Positions 1 to 8,800 of a DNA stretch of 14,750 nt are shown here, one piece after another. This DNA comes from Nitrospiraceae bacterium UBA6905 (GTDB taxonomy: Bacteria; Nitrospirota; Thermodesulfovibrionia; Thermodesulfovibrionales; UBA6898): positions 428 through 15,177 of the forward strand of contig DKBH01000012.1 of NCBI GenBank assembly GCA_002451165.1, written 5' to 3'. The notes beneath the pieces were generated by a model, which ran no database searches, had not been told where the DNA came from, and worked only from the letters and a program-made list of their open reading frames with translations. Position numbers and translations under genes: made by a program. Every line of letters begins with the position of its first letter. The first letter of the stretch is position 1.

Positions 1-686
1 CCGACAAACATCTCGACAAAGTCGGAACCACTGATACTGAAGAACGGCACTCCTGCTTCTCCAGCGATCGCCCGCGCAAGCAGCGTTTTTCCTGTTCCCG
101 GCGATCCGACAAGCAGCACGCCTTTGGGAATCTTGCCGCCGAGCTTCGTGAATTTGTTCGGGTCCTTCAGAAAGTCGATGATCTCCTGGACCTCAATCTT
201 TGCCTCGTCAACGCCGGCCACGTCCGCAAAAGTTATCTTCACAGATTTTTCGGAGATAAGGCGGGCCTTCGACTTACCGAAGGAAAGTGCCTTATTCCCG
301 CCACTCTGCATCTGGCGCATGAAGAAGATCCAGACGACAGCGATAAAAATAATAGGTCCCCAGGTGAAAAAGAAATTAACGTACCAGGGGTTCTGGTCAG
401 GGGGTTTGACTGTTGTCTTGATCTTCAGGTTCCTGAGTGTTTTATAGATGTCTGGATCATTCGGAAAATAGGATTTGAATTTGGTCCCGTCTTTCAGTCT
501 CCCGGTAAGGAGATTCTCACTTTCCTTTATGGTGACTTCTTCTACGTTTCCTTCGTCCAATTTTGTCATGAATTCAGAAAAAATGATCTCTTCCTGCATC
601 TTCTTCGGTGTATTAAGCAAATTGATGAGCAGGATGATCATGATTGCGATCAACAGCCATATGAAGAGACTTCTGTAAACGTTCAA
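1..686 (-). CDS. ftsH: ATP-dependent zinc metalloprotease FtsH, N-terminal part (runs off left edge)
   Basis: FtsH is a membrane-anchored hexameric AAA+ protease that degrades misfolded membrane proteins and regulatory proteins. The first 228 codons are present. They show an N-terminal membrane helix (about residues 6-24), a periplasmic domain (about 30-100), a second helix (about 105-123), and the start of the AAA module with FADVAGVDEAK (153-163) and a Walker A GSPGTGKT (194-201). The conserved SISGSDFVEMFV stretch lies at the edge. The usual Walker A is GPPGTGKT, so Ser replaces the first Pro. Walker B, the SRH and the HEXXH protease site lie outside the window. I place the start at a TTG (686-684) because a strong Shine-Dalgarno GGAGGTG (696-690) sits just before it and the hydrophobic helix follows at once. 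Identity is very sure; the TTG start is fairly sure. Confidence 0.96.
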   Translation of the reverse strand, partial: MNVYRSLFIWLLIAIMIILLINLLNTPKKMQEEIIFSEFMTKLDEGNVEEVTIKESENLLTGRLKDGTKFKSYFPNDPDIYKTLRNLKIKTTVKPPDQNPWYVNFFFTWGPIIFIAVVWIFFMRQMQSGGNKALSFGKSKARLISEKSVKITFADVAGVDEAKIEVQEIIDFLKDPNKFTKLGGKIPKGVLLVGSPGTGKTLLARAIAGEAGVPFFSISGSDFVEMFV

Positions 687-705
687 GAGCACCTCCCTGA
701 ATTTG

Positions 706-711
706 ATTATA
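706..711 (-). promoter_or_regulatory. Candidate -10 box of an ftsH promoter
   Basis: The minus strand reads a perfect TATAAT here, 19 bases before the TTG start of ftsH and just upstream of its GGAGGTG ribosome site. No convincing -35 hexamer stands at 17 bases. Transcription from it would give a leader of only about a dozen bases. It suggests ftsH can be expressed apart from the genes upstream of it. Confidence 0.45.
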
Positions 712-730
712 TTACCATAGGGAAACGGTT

Positions 731-759
731 TTCAGCCAATATGCTGCATGAAGGCTGAA
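731..759 (-). other. Hairpin between rph and ftsH
   Basis: A 7-bp stem (TTCAGCC, 731-737, with GGCTGAA, 753-759) encloses a 15-base loop with a small inner ATG/CAT pairing. It lies 24 bases beyond the rph stop. No T-run follows on either strand, so it is not a standard intrinsic terminator. It may be an mRNA-end or attenuating structure. Confidence 0.3.
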
Positions 760-783
760 TGCCGGATGCAGGTGCTTTAAAGG

Positions 784-1521
784 TCAGATAACGCCGGTCA
801 AAGAACCTGAAGTGAGAAGATCTTGCTGCAACGAGACGAGACGGGAGATGCCCCCCCGGGCAAGATCCAGGAGCTGATTCATAGTCGCGAAGGAAAAAGG
901 AGTTCCTTCCGCGGTACCCTGGACTTCTACCAGATTGCCATTTCCAGTCATGACGATGTTCATGTCAACTTCCGCTGCAGCATCCTCCTGGTAACAAAGG
1001 TCGAGCATGGGGCTGCCGTTGACAACACCGACGCTTATAGCAGCCAGATAATCGGTGACCGGATGCTGCAGTATGAGACTGTTTCTGACGGCGTAAGAAA
1101 AGGCGTCATGGAGGCAGATAAAGGCCCCGGTTATTGCGGCAGTGCGGGTGCCTCCGTCTGCGCGGATGACGTCGCAGTCGACCCAGAAGGTCCGCTGTCC
1201 CACGATCTCGAGATTGACTACAGACCGAAGCGCCCTCCCTATCAGCCGCTGGATCTCATGAGTGCGTCCACCGACACGGCCGATGCTTGATTCGCGGGTT
1301 GTCCGCGTTGACGTTGACCGCGGAAGCATCGCATATTCTGCGGTCACCCATCCACTGCCCTTGTCCTTGAGGAACGGGGGAACCCGTTCTTCTATGGAGG
1401 CTGTGCAGATGACCCTGGTTTTACCGAGCTCGATAAGGACCGACCCCTCGGCGGTATCAATAAAGTTACGGGTAATCTTCAGGCTTCTCAGCTGATCATC
1501 TCTTCTATTGTCAAGCCTCAT
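784..1521 (-). CDS. rph: Ribonuclease PH
   Basis: RNase PH is a phosphate-dependent 3'-to-5' exoribonuclease that trims tRNA 3' ends and takes part in rRNA turnover in the cytoplasm. The 245-aa length is typical of the family. Visible signatures are GGRTHEIQRLIGRALR (84-99, with phosphate-binding Arg86), DCDVIRADGGTRTAAITGA (115-133, with Arg126), and the acidic pair Asp180 and Asp186, which match the catalytic aspartates of the family. The opening is MRLDNRRDDQLR where most homologues have MRPDGR, a small departure. The ATG lies 2 bp after the murI stop, and its GGAGGT ribosome site is inside the last murI codons, so the two are translationally linked. Identity is very sure. Confidence 0.97.
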   Translation of the reverse strand: MRLDNRRDDQLRSLKITRNFIDTAEGSVLIELGKTRVICTASIEERVPPFLKDKGSGWVTAEYAMLPRSTSTRTTRESSIGRVGGRTHEIQRLIGRALRSVVNLEIVGQRTFWVDCDVIRADGGTRTAAITGAFICLHDAFSYAVRNSLILQHPVTDYLAAISVGVVNGSPMLDLCYQEDAAAEVDMNIVMTGNGNLVEVQGTAEGTPFSFATMNQLLDLARGGISRLVSLQQDLLTSGSLTGVI

Positions 1522-1523
1522 GC

Positions 1524-2336
1524 TTATACCTCCATATCAAGTTTTGTCGCGGCAATGTGCTCGATTTTCTTGCCGAGAAAGCGTTCACCTACGGACAGGA
1601 ATTTTTCGGGTGAGTCCGTCACGTAGAATTCATGCCTGACCGCCCCCGATGTACTATTCAGCAGAGAAAGCGAGGCGAGGATATCATGGATCTGCCGTGC
1701 AGTCTCGATTGCCGAATCAATCAATCTGACGCTGTTACCCATGACTTTCGACAGCACGGGTTTGAGGAGCGGATAGTGTGTGCAGCCAAGAACAAGGGTG
1801 TCAATACCTTTTTCCCTGAGAGAAGAAAGATACCGCTCGGCAATCATCTCCGTTATGGGGTCATCCGTCCAGCCTTCTTCAACGATCGGCACAAAAAGCG
1901 GACAGGGCGTGCTGAATACCGCTATGGAGCTATCAAGTGAATGGATTGCCCGGGTGTAGGAATTGCTTCTGATTGTTGCCTCTGTACCGATGACGCCCAC
2001 TTTCTTATTTTGGGTGGCTGCTGCTGCAGCCCGCGCTCCGGGTTCGATAACCCCGACGACTGACACGGGGAAATGTTCGCGTATGGCATCGAGGCTAATT
2101 GATGATGCGGTATTACAGGCAATGACAAGTATCTTGATCTGTCGGGCGGAAAGGAACCGCGTGTTTTCGAATGAATATCTCGTCACCGTCTCCGGTGAAC
2201 GAATGCCGTAGGGAACGCGGGCAGTATCCCCCAGGTAAATGGTATGCTCACGAGGGAGTTCAGAGATAATCTCCTTGAGCACCGTCAGGCCGCCGATGCC
2301 TGAATCGAAAATGCCGATAGGACTATTACTATTCAC
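1524..2336 (-). CDS. murI: Glutamate racemase
   Basis: MurI converts L-glutamate to D-glutamate for peptidoglycan precursors in the cytoplasm. The 270-aa protein shows the opening PIGIFDSGIGGLTVL (6-20, general-base Asp11 and Ser12), LGDTARVPYG (35-44), and both catalytic cysteines: Cys74 in ACNTAS and Cys185 in GCTHYP. It is full length. The start is a GTG that overlaps the last 8 bp of the GerMN gene; no good Shine-Dalgarno is visible, which fits translational coupling. Its place beside an amidase and a GerMN protein makes a small cell-wall group. Identity is very sure; the start is likely. Confidence 0.97.
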   Translation of the reverse strand: MNSNSPIGIFDSGIGGLTVLKEIISELPREHTIYLGDTARVPYGIRSPETVTRYSFENTRFLSARQIKILVIACNTASSISLDAIREHFPVSVVGVIEPGARAAAAATQNKKVGVIGTEATIRSNSYTRAIHSLDSSIAVFSTPCPLFVPIVEEGWTDDPITEMIAERYLSSLREKGIDTLVLGCTHYPLLKPVLSKVMGNSVRLIDSAIETARQIHDILASLSLLNSTSGAVRHEFYVTDSPEKFLSVGERFLGKKIEHIAATKLDMEV

Positions 2337-2913
2337 GTGCAGGTGAGCTCTCGGGTTTCAAATCCGGCAGAACCATGTTTTTCAACGGATATTTAAGGAA
2401 AAAATGACCGCCCAGCGTCTCGATCTCCCTTCCCTCGACGAGCACCTTCAGATCCTGAAAGTCCGGTACATTCGATGCCACTGTTTCGTACATTCCTTTC
2501 AGGAGCAGATATTCATCCAGAGCGTCTCCCTGAAAGTTGCGTCTCAGTTCGTCGGAGAGATCGATATACAGGATCTGATTCTGGTCACGGTAGATCCCAA
2601 GTACCTTGACATTCTGCGGAACGGCATAGTCGTTTGCTGCCTCCTTAAAGAACTGTTCTGTCACCGCTTCAGCAAAAGCGATGCTTTTGATCCTTCTCTT
2701 CAGTTTCCTCTCCTGCATCTCTAGTTTTTTACCCTTGGGCAGCAGGATCCTCGCTGCAGCGAAGTCCTGTGCTTCCACTGACTGCTGCACTGGCGCAACG
2801 GCCGCTGGCCGGCCGGGAAGTGGTGTAACATACTTCATAAGAAAAAAGCTCCCGGCTGCTCCTGCAACGAAGAAAAGGATAATCAGCAGTATCCAGCTGG
2901 ACCTGTTTTTCAT
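2329..2913 (-). CDS. GerMN-domain membrane-anchored protein
   Basis: This 194-aa protein has one N-terminal membrane helix (about residues 7-27, preceded by Lys and Arg, so an anchor or uncleaved signal). A Pro/Ala-rich linker and a GerMN-like domain (about 50-175) follow. The domain is recognised from the pattern ARILLPKG..L, then VLGIYRDQNQILYIDLSDELRRNF, then YETVASN..DFQDLKVLVEGREIETLGGH. GerMN was first seen in the Bacillus spore-germination protein GerM and is often found with cell-wall amidases. Its biochemical role is not settled. The ATG overlaps the amidase stop by 4 bp (ATGA), and the gene overlaps murI at its other end. It is probably an accessory to the adjacent amidase in the periplasm, which is an inference from context. 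Confidence 0.85.
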   Translation of the reverse strand: MKNRSSWILLIILFFVAGAAGSFFLMKYVTPLPGRPAAVAPVQQSVEAQDFAAARILLPKGKKLEMQERKLKRRIKSIAFAEAVTEQFFKEAANDYAVPQNVKVLGIYRDQNQILYIDLSDELRRNFQGDALDEYLLLKGMYETVASNVPDFQDLKVLVEGREIETLGGHFFLKYPLKNMVLPDLKPESSPARE

Positions 2914-3959
2914 GGGGCTATGCCCCTGACGATCGCGTTGATGAGCCGCTGCCGATCTTTCAGGCTGAATGTCTTTTTTTCGGTTACCGGATACTCAATA
3001 AAGATTGCAGGGGCATCCAGGTATGAGAGCACCGGAAGGGGAAGCTCACGCAGGACGGCACCAGGCTTGAAATCTGCCGCTAACGCTTCCCTGACCGAGC
3101 GGGCGATAGTTCTGCTCCTGTCAAGATGCCTGTTCTGACGCAACGAAAGTTTATACAGCCTGATCACAGGATCGGTCCCCGGGTCATCGATGTGCGCCGT
3201 TGTGATGGCGAAAGCGTTGGTCGGTGTAGCATGGACGCTCACAAACAGGTCGGCAGCCCGGGCATTGGCGATCGAAATGCGTTCTTCAAGGGGGAGCGAC
3301 TGATCGACCTTCCGTGTGAGCACCGCACGAATGCCTTTTTTCAGAAACTCGCTGCTCAGGTCCATTGCAAGCGCAAGGCTGAAGTCCTTTTCCCTAAAAT
3401 CCTGAGTAAATATCCCATAGTCATATCCTCCATGGCCAGGATCAATGACAATGGTCCTGAGCATGGCGGTAGGAGGGGACGGAGGTGCAGCCGGCGGAGT
3501 TTTTGCCGGTTCCGTCTGTTCTTGGCCACTGGCCTGCTGCACGGGCGGCGGGGGAGGTACTTGCTGTTTTTTTGCATCAGGCGTGCTGAGTTCCCCTCCC
3601 TGAGGGACATGCGAAAGTGTTTTCATCTCGATCACGATTCGAGACGGCGATACGAGCTTGTACGACCTTGCATCTGTAACGTTTTTCGTGACAATAAACA
3701 GCGTGCGGTCTTTCTTTGTTGTCTCAAAGATGAAGTCATCAGGTTTCTTCAACTCGAACGTGACCGGGAAGTCTATCCTGACGTTTGTCGCTGAAATTAC
3801 GGTGCTGGCATTGTCAACGACATCAGCTTCGCCTTCGACAACGACGCGCACAAGGTTGTCCTGCCTGATGTACCGAAGCGATAACACGGCGGTCTTTTCC
3901 GCAGCGAGCAGCGAGGAAAGGAAGAAGACCATGCATACAAGGGAAAAAATAGGCCTCAT
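2910..3959 (-). CDS. N-acetylmuramoyl-L-alanine amidase with AMIN domain, exported
   Basis: A zinc amidase of the Amidase_3 family, which cuts the bond between N-acetylmuramic acid and the stem peptide. With the chosen ATG (349 aa) the layout is: a signal peptide ending near LLAAEK, an AMIN domain (about 22-112) that would target it to the wall, a long Pro/Gln/Ala linker (about 120-165), then the catalytic domain. The active-site residues are His176 in IDPGHGG, Glu190 in REKDF, His243 in SVHA and the late Glu322 in FIEYP. The frame is open upstream to a TTG at 3998, with ATGs at 3980 and 3971. I chose 3959 because it gives a compact signal peptide, but no candidate has a convincing Shine-Dalgarno. 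An AmiC-like role in daughter-cell separation is possible but not shown. Confidence 0.93.
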   Translation of the reverse strand: MRPIFSLVCMVFFLSSLLAAEKTAVLSLRYIRQDNLVRVVVEGEADVVDNASTVISATNVRIDFPVTFELKKPDDFIFETTKKDRTLFIVTKNVTDARSYKLVSPSRIVIEMKTLSHVPQGGELSTPDAKKQQVPPPPPVQQASGQEQTEPAKTPPAAPPSPPTAMLRTIVIDPGHGGYDYGIFTQDFREKDFSLALAMDLSSEFLKKGIRAVLTRKVDQSLPLEERISIANARAADLFVSVHATPTNAFAITTAHIDDPGTDPVIRLYKLSLRQNRHLDRSRTIARSVREALAADFKPGAVLRELPLPVLSYLDAPAIFIEYPVTEKKTFSLKDRQRLINAIVRGIAP

Positions 3960-4051
3960 GACACTATACATTTTCCACATATGCAGACGGTTTTGCAATA
4001 TTCGGGCTTGCCATGTTCTGCTTGTTTCAGGATAACAGTTTGCAGCAGTGG

Positions 4052-5854
4052 TTATCCGGGAGCAGGGTCTCGCAGGGAGAGCAGTTCATAGACCGCGATC
4101 TGCTCTACTTTTCCCTTTACGCTGATATTGCCGAGCGGGCGGACTTCGACCTTGTCTGCCACCGCCCAATACGTCGAGCTGCTGATCAGAATGCCGGTTC
4201 CGAATTGCTTGTTTGCGCTTTCAAGGCGGGATGCAAGGTTTACGGTATCTCCCAGCACAGTGTAGTCGAACAGGTCTTCTGAGCCCATATTGCCGGCGAT
4301 CACGGGGCCGGTATTTATCCCGATCCTGACCGAGATCTCCGGCAGTTTTTTCTCACGGAACTCCCTTCTGAGTGTTATGAGCCTCTCCTGCATGTCCAGA
4401 GCCGCACAACAGGCGTTCAGCTCCTGATCATGGTCGGGAAGCGGCGCTCCCCAGAATGACATGATAGCATCTCCTATGAATTTGTCGATGGTGCCCTTGT
4501 GCCGGAGAATGATACTGGTCATGGCACTCATATAGGTATTGAGGAGGCTCGATATCACCTCGGGGGGGAGTTGTTCGGACATGGTGGTAAAGCCGGCTAT
4601 ATCCGTGAAGAGCACCGTTGCTACGACTTTTTCCCCACCCAGCTTGATATTGTCAGGATCGGAAAGGACGCTCTCCAGGACGGCAGGCGACAGATAGTGG
4701 GAAAAGGCCTTCCGAATTTCCCGCTTTTTTCGTTCGCTCTGGACATAGGCCACAACGCCGAAAATGCCATAGGGAAGCAGGAAAGCAAAGACAACGGTGA
4801 GCGTAGGCGCCCATAATCGGTAATGCGCGAAGGAAGCGTAGGCAGCTGCAAGGTAGAGGCTGCTGACGATTCCGGTCGTTACTGCGCCTCCTATCGGCCT
4901 CCATCGAAGATGCAGGAAACTTCCGGCAATACCGCATAACATGAAGATGAGAGATTTCCGGAAGAGGCCGACAGCAGTGATGAACTGACCGTTTACCATG
5001 TTGTCGGTAATCATGGCATGAAGTTCCATACCGCTCATGAGGCGGTTCTTTGTCGAAGAAAGGAAAAGAAAAGGCGTAGCAAAATAATCGACCAGGTTCT
5101 TCTGGGGTTCGGGTGAAGCTGTGGTTGCCCTGCCGACGATGACGATCTTGCCTTTGAAAAATCCGGGGGGAAGGAATGCCGCAGGATCCAGTGCCTGGTA
5201 ATAGGAGACCGTGGGAACGCTCCCCGGCGGCGAAACATAGGAAATGTACGCATGCTCCGGGATGCTTACGGTCTTTTTAAGATATAATGCTGCGATCTGT
5301 TCAGCGAAAAGATGTTCTCCGGGTCTTACCGTAAGCAGTCGGCGCAGAACAAAGTCCTTATCAATGGGCACTGTCACCAGTCCGGTCCTGGCATATCTGC
5401 TGAACTCGGGCAGCGGTTCAATAAGCATTTCCTGCTGGTACCGGGAATTGTCGCTGGTACTGATATCGGATGCAAGGACAATGTTTCCCGCATTTTTGAG
5501 CGCATCGGCAAAGGCCTCATCTTCGTCTTCACGGGAGGGCTCGGAAAAAAGTATGTCGAAGCCGATCACTGCTGCGCCGGAGCTGTTGAGCGCATGTATC
5601 AGCTCCGCGTGCAGGCTTCGGGGCCAGGGCCACTGTTTCTGCAGTTCGGCAAAGGACGGCTCGTCGATCGCGACGAGGACGATCTCCTGCGGCGGATGAG
5701 CAGATCCCCGTGGTATATGCAGAAGGTCATATCCCTTCAGTTCCAGCAGTGCTCCTATAGGGGTGAGGCTGAAGAGCAGGGCAGCAGTGCCGCAGAACAG
5801 GCCGACGCCGCAATGCTGCAGCATGATGCGCAGATATTTAGAAGCGGTATTCAA
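4052..5854 (-). CDS. CHASE2-domain class III adenylate cyclase
   Basis: A 600-aa membrane receptor cyclase. An N-terminal hydrophobic stretch (about 12-38) is followed by a CHASE2 extracytoplasmic sensor domain (about 40-285, with VAIDEPSFAEL, GFDILFSEPSREDEDEAFADAL and GKIVIVGRA). Three membrane helices come next (about 300-372), then a linker and the cyclase domain (about 408-590). Catalytic features are present: FTDIAGFTTMSE with metal-binding Asp418 and Asp462 in GDAIMSFWG. Lys458 and Asp536 (LGDTVNLASR) mark adenine rather than guanine specificity, and Arg543 fits transition-state binding. The expected product is cAMP. The start is a TTG inside the last 17 bp of the barrel gene; Met11 is an alternative. 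No CRP-type receptor lies in the window. The hairpin 4030-4057 (7-bp stem) straddles its stop codon. Confidence 0.94.
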   Translation of the reverse strand: MNTASKYLRIMLQHCGVGLFCGTAALLFSLTPIGALLELKGYDLLHIPRGSAHPPQEIVLVAIDEPSFAELQKQWPWPRSLHAELIHALNSSGAAVIGFDILFSEPSREDEDEAFADALKNAGNIVLASDISTSDNSRYQQEMLIEPLPEFSRYARTGLVTVPIDKDFVLRRLLTVRPGEHLFAEQIAALYLKKTVSIPEHAYISYVSPPGSVPTVSYYQALDPAAFLPPGFFKGKIVIVGRATTASPEPQKNLVDYFATPFLFLSSTKNRLMSGMELHAMITDNMVNGQFITAVGLFRKSLIFMLCGIAGSFLHLRWRPIGGAVTTGIVSSLYLAAAYASFAHYRLWAPTLTVVFAFLLPYGIFGVVAYVQSERKKREIRKAFSHYLSPAVLESVLSDPDNIKLGGEKVVATVLFTDIAGFTTMSEQLPPEVISSLLNTYMSAMTSIILRHKGTIDKFIGDAIMSFWGAPLPDHDQELNACCAALDMQERLITLRREFREKKLPEISVRIGINTGPVIAGNMGSEDLFDYTVLGDTVNLASRLESANKQFGTGILISSSTYWAVADKVEVRPLGNISVKGKVEQIAVYELLSLRDPAPG

Positions 5855-8800
5855 GAGTAACGAATGCGGACCTTCCAGCCGCAGGCATCTTCAAGTCGGT
5901 TTCATAGTGCTGGTCAAAGAGATTGGTGATCAGCAGCGAGACCATGACATGTTTCCTGAACGGCTCCCATGTGGCGGAGAAATCCGTGGTCCAGTATGAG
6001 GGCATGGGATAGTTGTTTTCCTCATCGCCGTACCAGTGGGAGGCGTAGGTGGTCTTGAGGCTTGCCTTGATAAACTGCGGGGATACCCATTCCAGCCCGG
6101 CGGTGAAGCTTTCCCGGGGCAGCAGCGGCAAGGCATTGCCCCGGTAGTATCCCTCAAGCACTTCGCTGTTGGCATGCCGGTAGCGCACGTATGCTCCAAT
6201 GCGGTTTGTCAGGACGCTGTTGATTGCCGCGTAGAAGATGTCGGTTCTGCTCTTGGTGGTGGACCAGGGCGTTATTTTCGGGTATCCCAGATCACGACGT
6301 TCGACCCCGACGACCGAGAAGAGCCTGTTGTTCCAGCGAGACTCGAATGTTGCCTGATAATCGGTCACCTGCATGCCGGGGGTGAGGAACCAGTCGTACC
6401 AGTCGAAAAACAACCCTGCAGTGGTAACCGGTGCAAGTGTAATGTCCGATATCTCCAGCAGACGTTTCTGATATGCAGCCCGCAGGATGTGGCGGTCATG
6501 CAGCTTCCAGGCAAAGCCTGCCCGCGGCGAAAAATTATATGCATCTGACGGGTCAGACTTGTATGATTCGAAGAACAGGCCGGCTTCGATGAGGAGCCGC
6601 TCTGTCGGTTTCCAGCGGTCAGAGAGATATGCGGTAACAGCGTTACTGACAATACGCAGCTCGAGGTCGTCCCTCCCTGATTCGTAATAAGGCACTACTA
6701 CCACCTGCACGGGCCAGGCATAATACAGAGCAGGACCCCTGAACACGACGCTGTTTTCGATCCCGATATCGTTTATGATGCGCGCGTACTCAAGGCCGTA
6801 GGATACCTGATGATTGTCACCGACATTGAATATCTGTTTCAGCTGGTAGTTGTACCCTTCATGGGTTGCGGTAGAACGCCGCAGGGGATCGAGATCTATC
6901 GATGCAGGCAGGACCCGCGGCTGGAGCACGGCAGACGGACAGACGAACCGCAGGGTGCCGTCGAGGTCGATCGCATACGCCGGGACCTGGTTGCAGGAGG
7001 AAACATCATAAACACCCCAGTCAAAGAACAGCCGAGCGAAATCCAGGCCAAAGGCATTTATCGTTGTTATTTGCGCAGCCGTAAGTCCGGTGCCGAATGG
7101 ATCGGGATTATTGATGCGCTGTTTGCCCTTTTCGTAATAGAAGTTGACCAGAATGTTATTCTTGTTGCCGACGCGGTGATTGTAGCCGGTATTGATGCTG
7201 AAAAAGTTCCATCGCACAGTGTCGTTCGGTTCGGAGATCTCGTCTGTCCTCCCCGGATCGCCGTATTTTGACCGGTCAATGCCGCCGTAAACGAAGAAAC
7301 CGTTGCGATAGTCGGGCTTGATGCCGATTCCATAACTGATAAGGTTGCCTTGCCTATACCCGTTGTCCCGAAACCCGTCGCTCTCGTAATTCTCCCAGTC
7401 GAAGATATATTTGACCTGAAGGGGCTTTCTGAAATAACCGAGATAATGCACCTTATGCCGCCGCGAGAATCCGCCGTCCTCGCTGCCGAGGGTCGTATTG
7501 AGGGTAAGCTGCTGAAAAGGCTTGGGAACGATATGCTCAAACCGGTTGTAATGACCTATGGATATGGGATCTGTCAAAAATCCCTGGACAAGCTGGCTGA
7601 CGTATACGAAGGGATTATCTTCGAACTTGTTTGCGGTAAAGAAATAAGCAGAGGCGTCGAAGGCATCAAAGGACTCATCAGCATAGCTCGATGCCCACTC
7701 GGTCATGCCGAGGCCGAGGAGGGCAGACCCGAGGTTCGAAAGAGCTTTCTGGTTCGTCTCAACGGGATTGACACTTTTCAGGTTCGGCAGCAGCTCGAGC
7801 GCCCTCGTAGCTTCTTTTATCGCGTCGAGGGGTCTGTACTGATCCTGATTGATAATATAGCGGATGACATGAGGGACAGGGTCTCGGGGGTCAAGGAGCA
7901 TGGCCAGCTGCAGCTCTTCCATGGCGCCGTCGACATCCTCAAGCTGATAGTATGCGATCGCCAGGAATATGTGCGGCTCTGCAAACTTCGGTTCGAGGGT
8001 GCTTGCCCTGAGGAAATATTGAATTGCTTCCTCGACCCTGCCGGATTTGAGCGCTGCGAAGCCGAGACCATCGATGGCCTGATAGTCGACGGAATTAAGG
8101 TCTACGGCTGTCCTAAAGTACTGTTCTGACTTCCTGATATCCTCAAGCCAGTTCATGAGCATGCCGCGCTGAGACCAGGAGGAGTGGCTTTCAGAGTCAG
8201 CCACTACTGCTTCAGTGAGCATCCGCGATGACTCTTCATATGCTCCTTTTTCCATGAGCACCTTGCCCAGTTCACGCAAGGTGTCCGAATTCCCGGGGTC
8301 AAGGCGGAGTGACGTGCGGTAGGCTGCCTCTGCTGCTTCTCCCCTGCCTTCCAGGTAGTAGTATCTGCCCTCTATTGCATGTGCCAGGGAAGAGTCCGGG
8401 TTGATGGAAAAGGCCTTCGCCAGGTATGCTTCTGCCTTTGCCGGTTCATCCAGCGTGAGGGAAAAGTTCGCAGCCAGGCTGGGAAAGCGCTCGTCATCGG
8501 GGTAACGGGCTGCATAATCATCGCAGATAGCGATTGCTTCAAGAAATTCTCCCTGGTATGCCCTGAATTTCGCCAAAACAGCTCCGACTAGGGGGGAACG
8601 GTCCTGCCCGGCATAGGAAGAGAGAAGGGCATCGGCTTTGCCGATCTCATTCCGCCTCACATAGACACCAGCCAAGCCGGCCGCTGCCTCAGGCGGCAGA
8701 TTACTGCCGCTGGTTTCTGCTGCACGGTCAAAACGCTCAGCAGCTGCGTCAGTCTCTCCCCTGTTGAGCAGGATAAGACCTGTGAAGGCAAGAGCAGCGG

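Noticed and set aside
823..1290. 155-aa plus-strand frame
   Set aside because: It is antisense to rph, whose catalytic motifs are all intact on the minus strand.
4030..4057. Intrinsic terminator after the cyclase gene
   Set aside because: The 7-bp stem GGATAAC/GTTATCC is real but overlaps the stop codon and is not followed by a T-run on the minus strand, so it was not called as a terminator.
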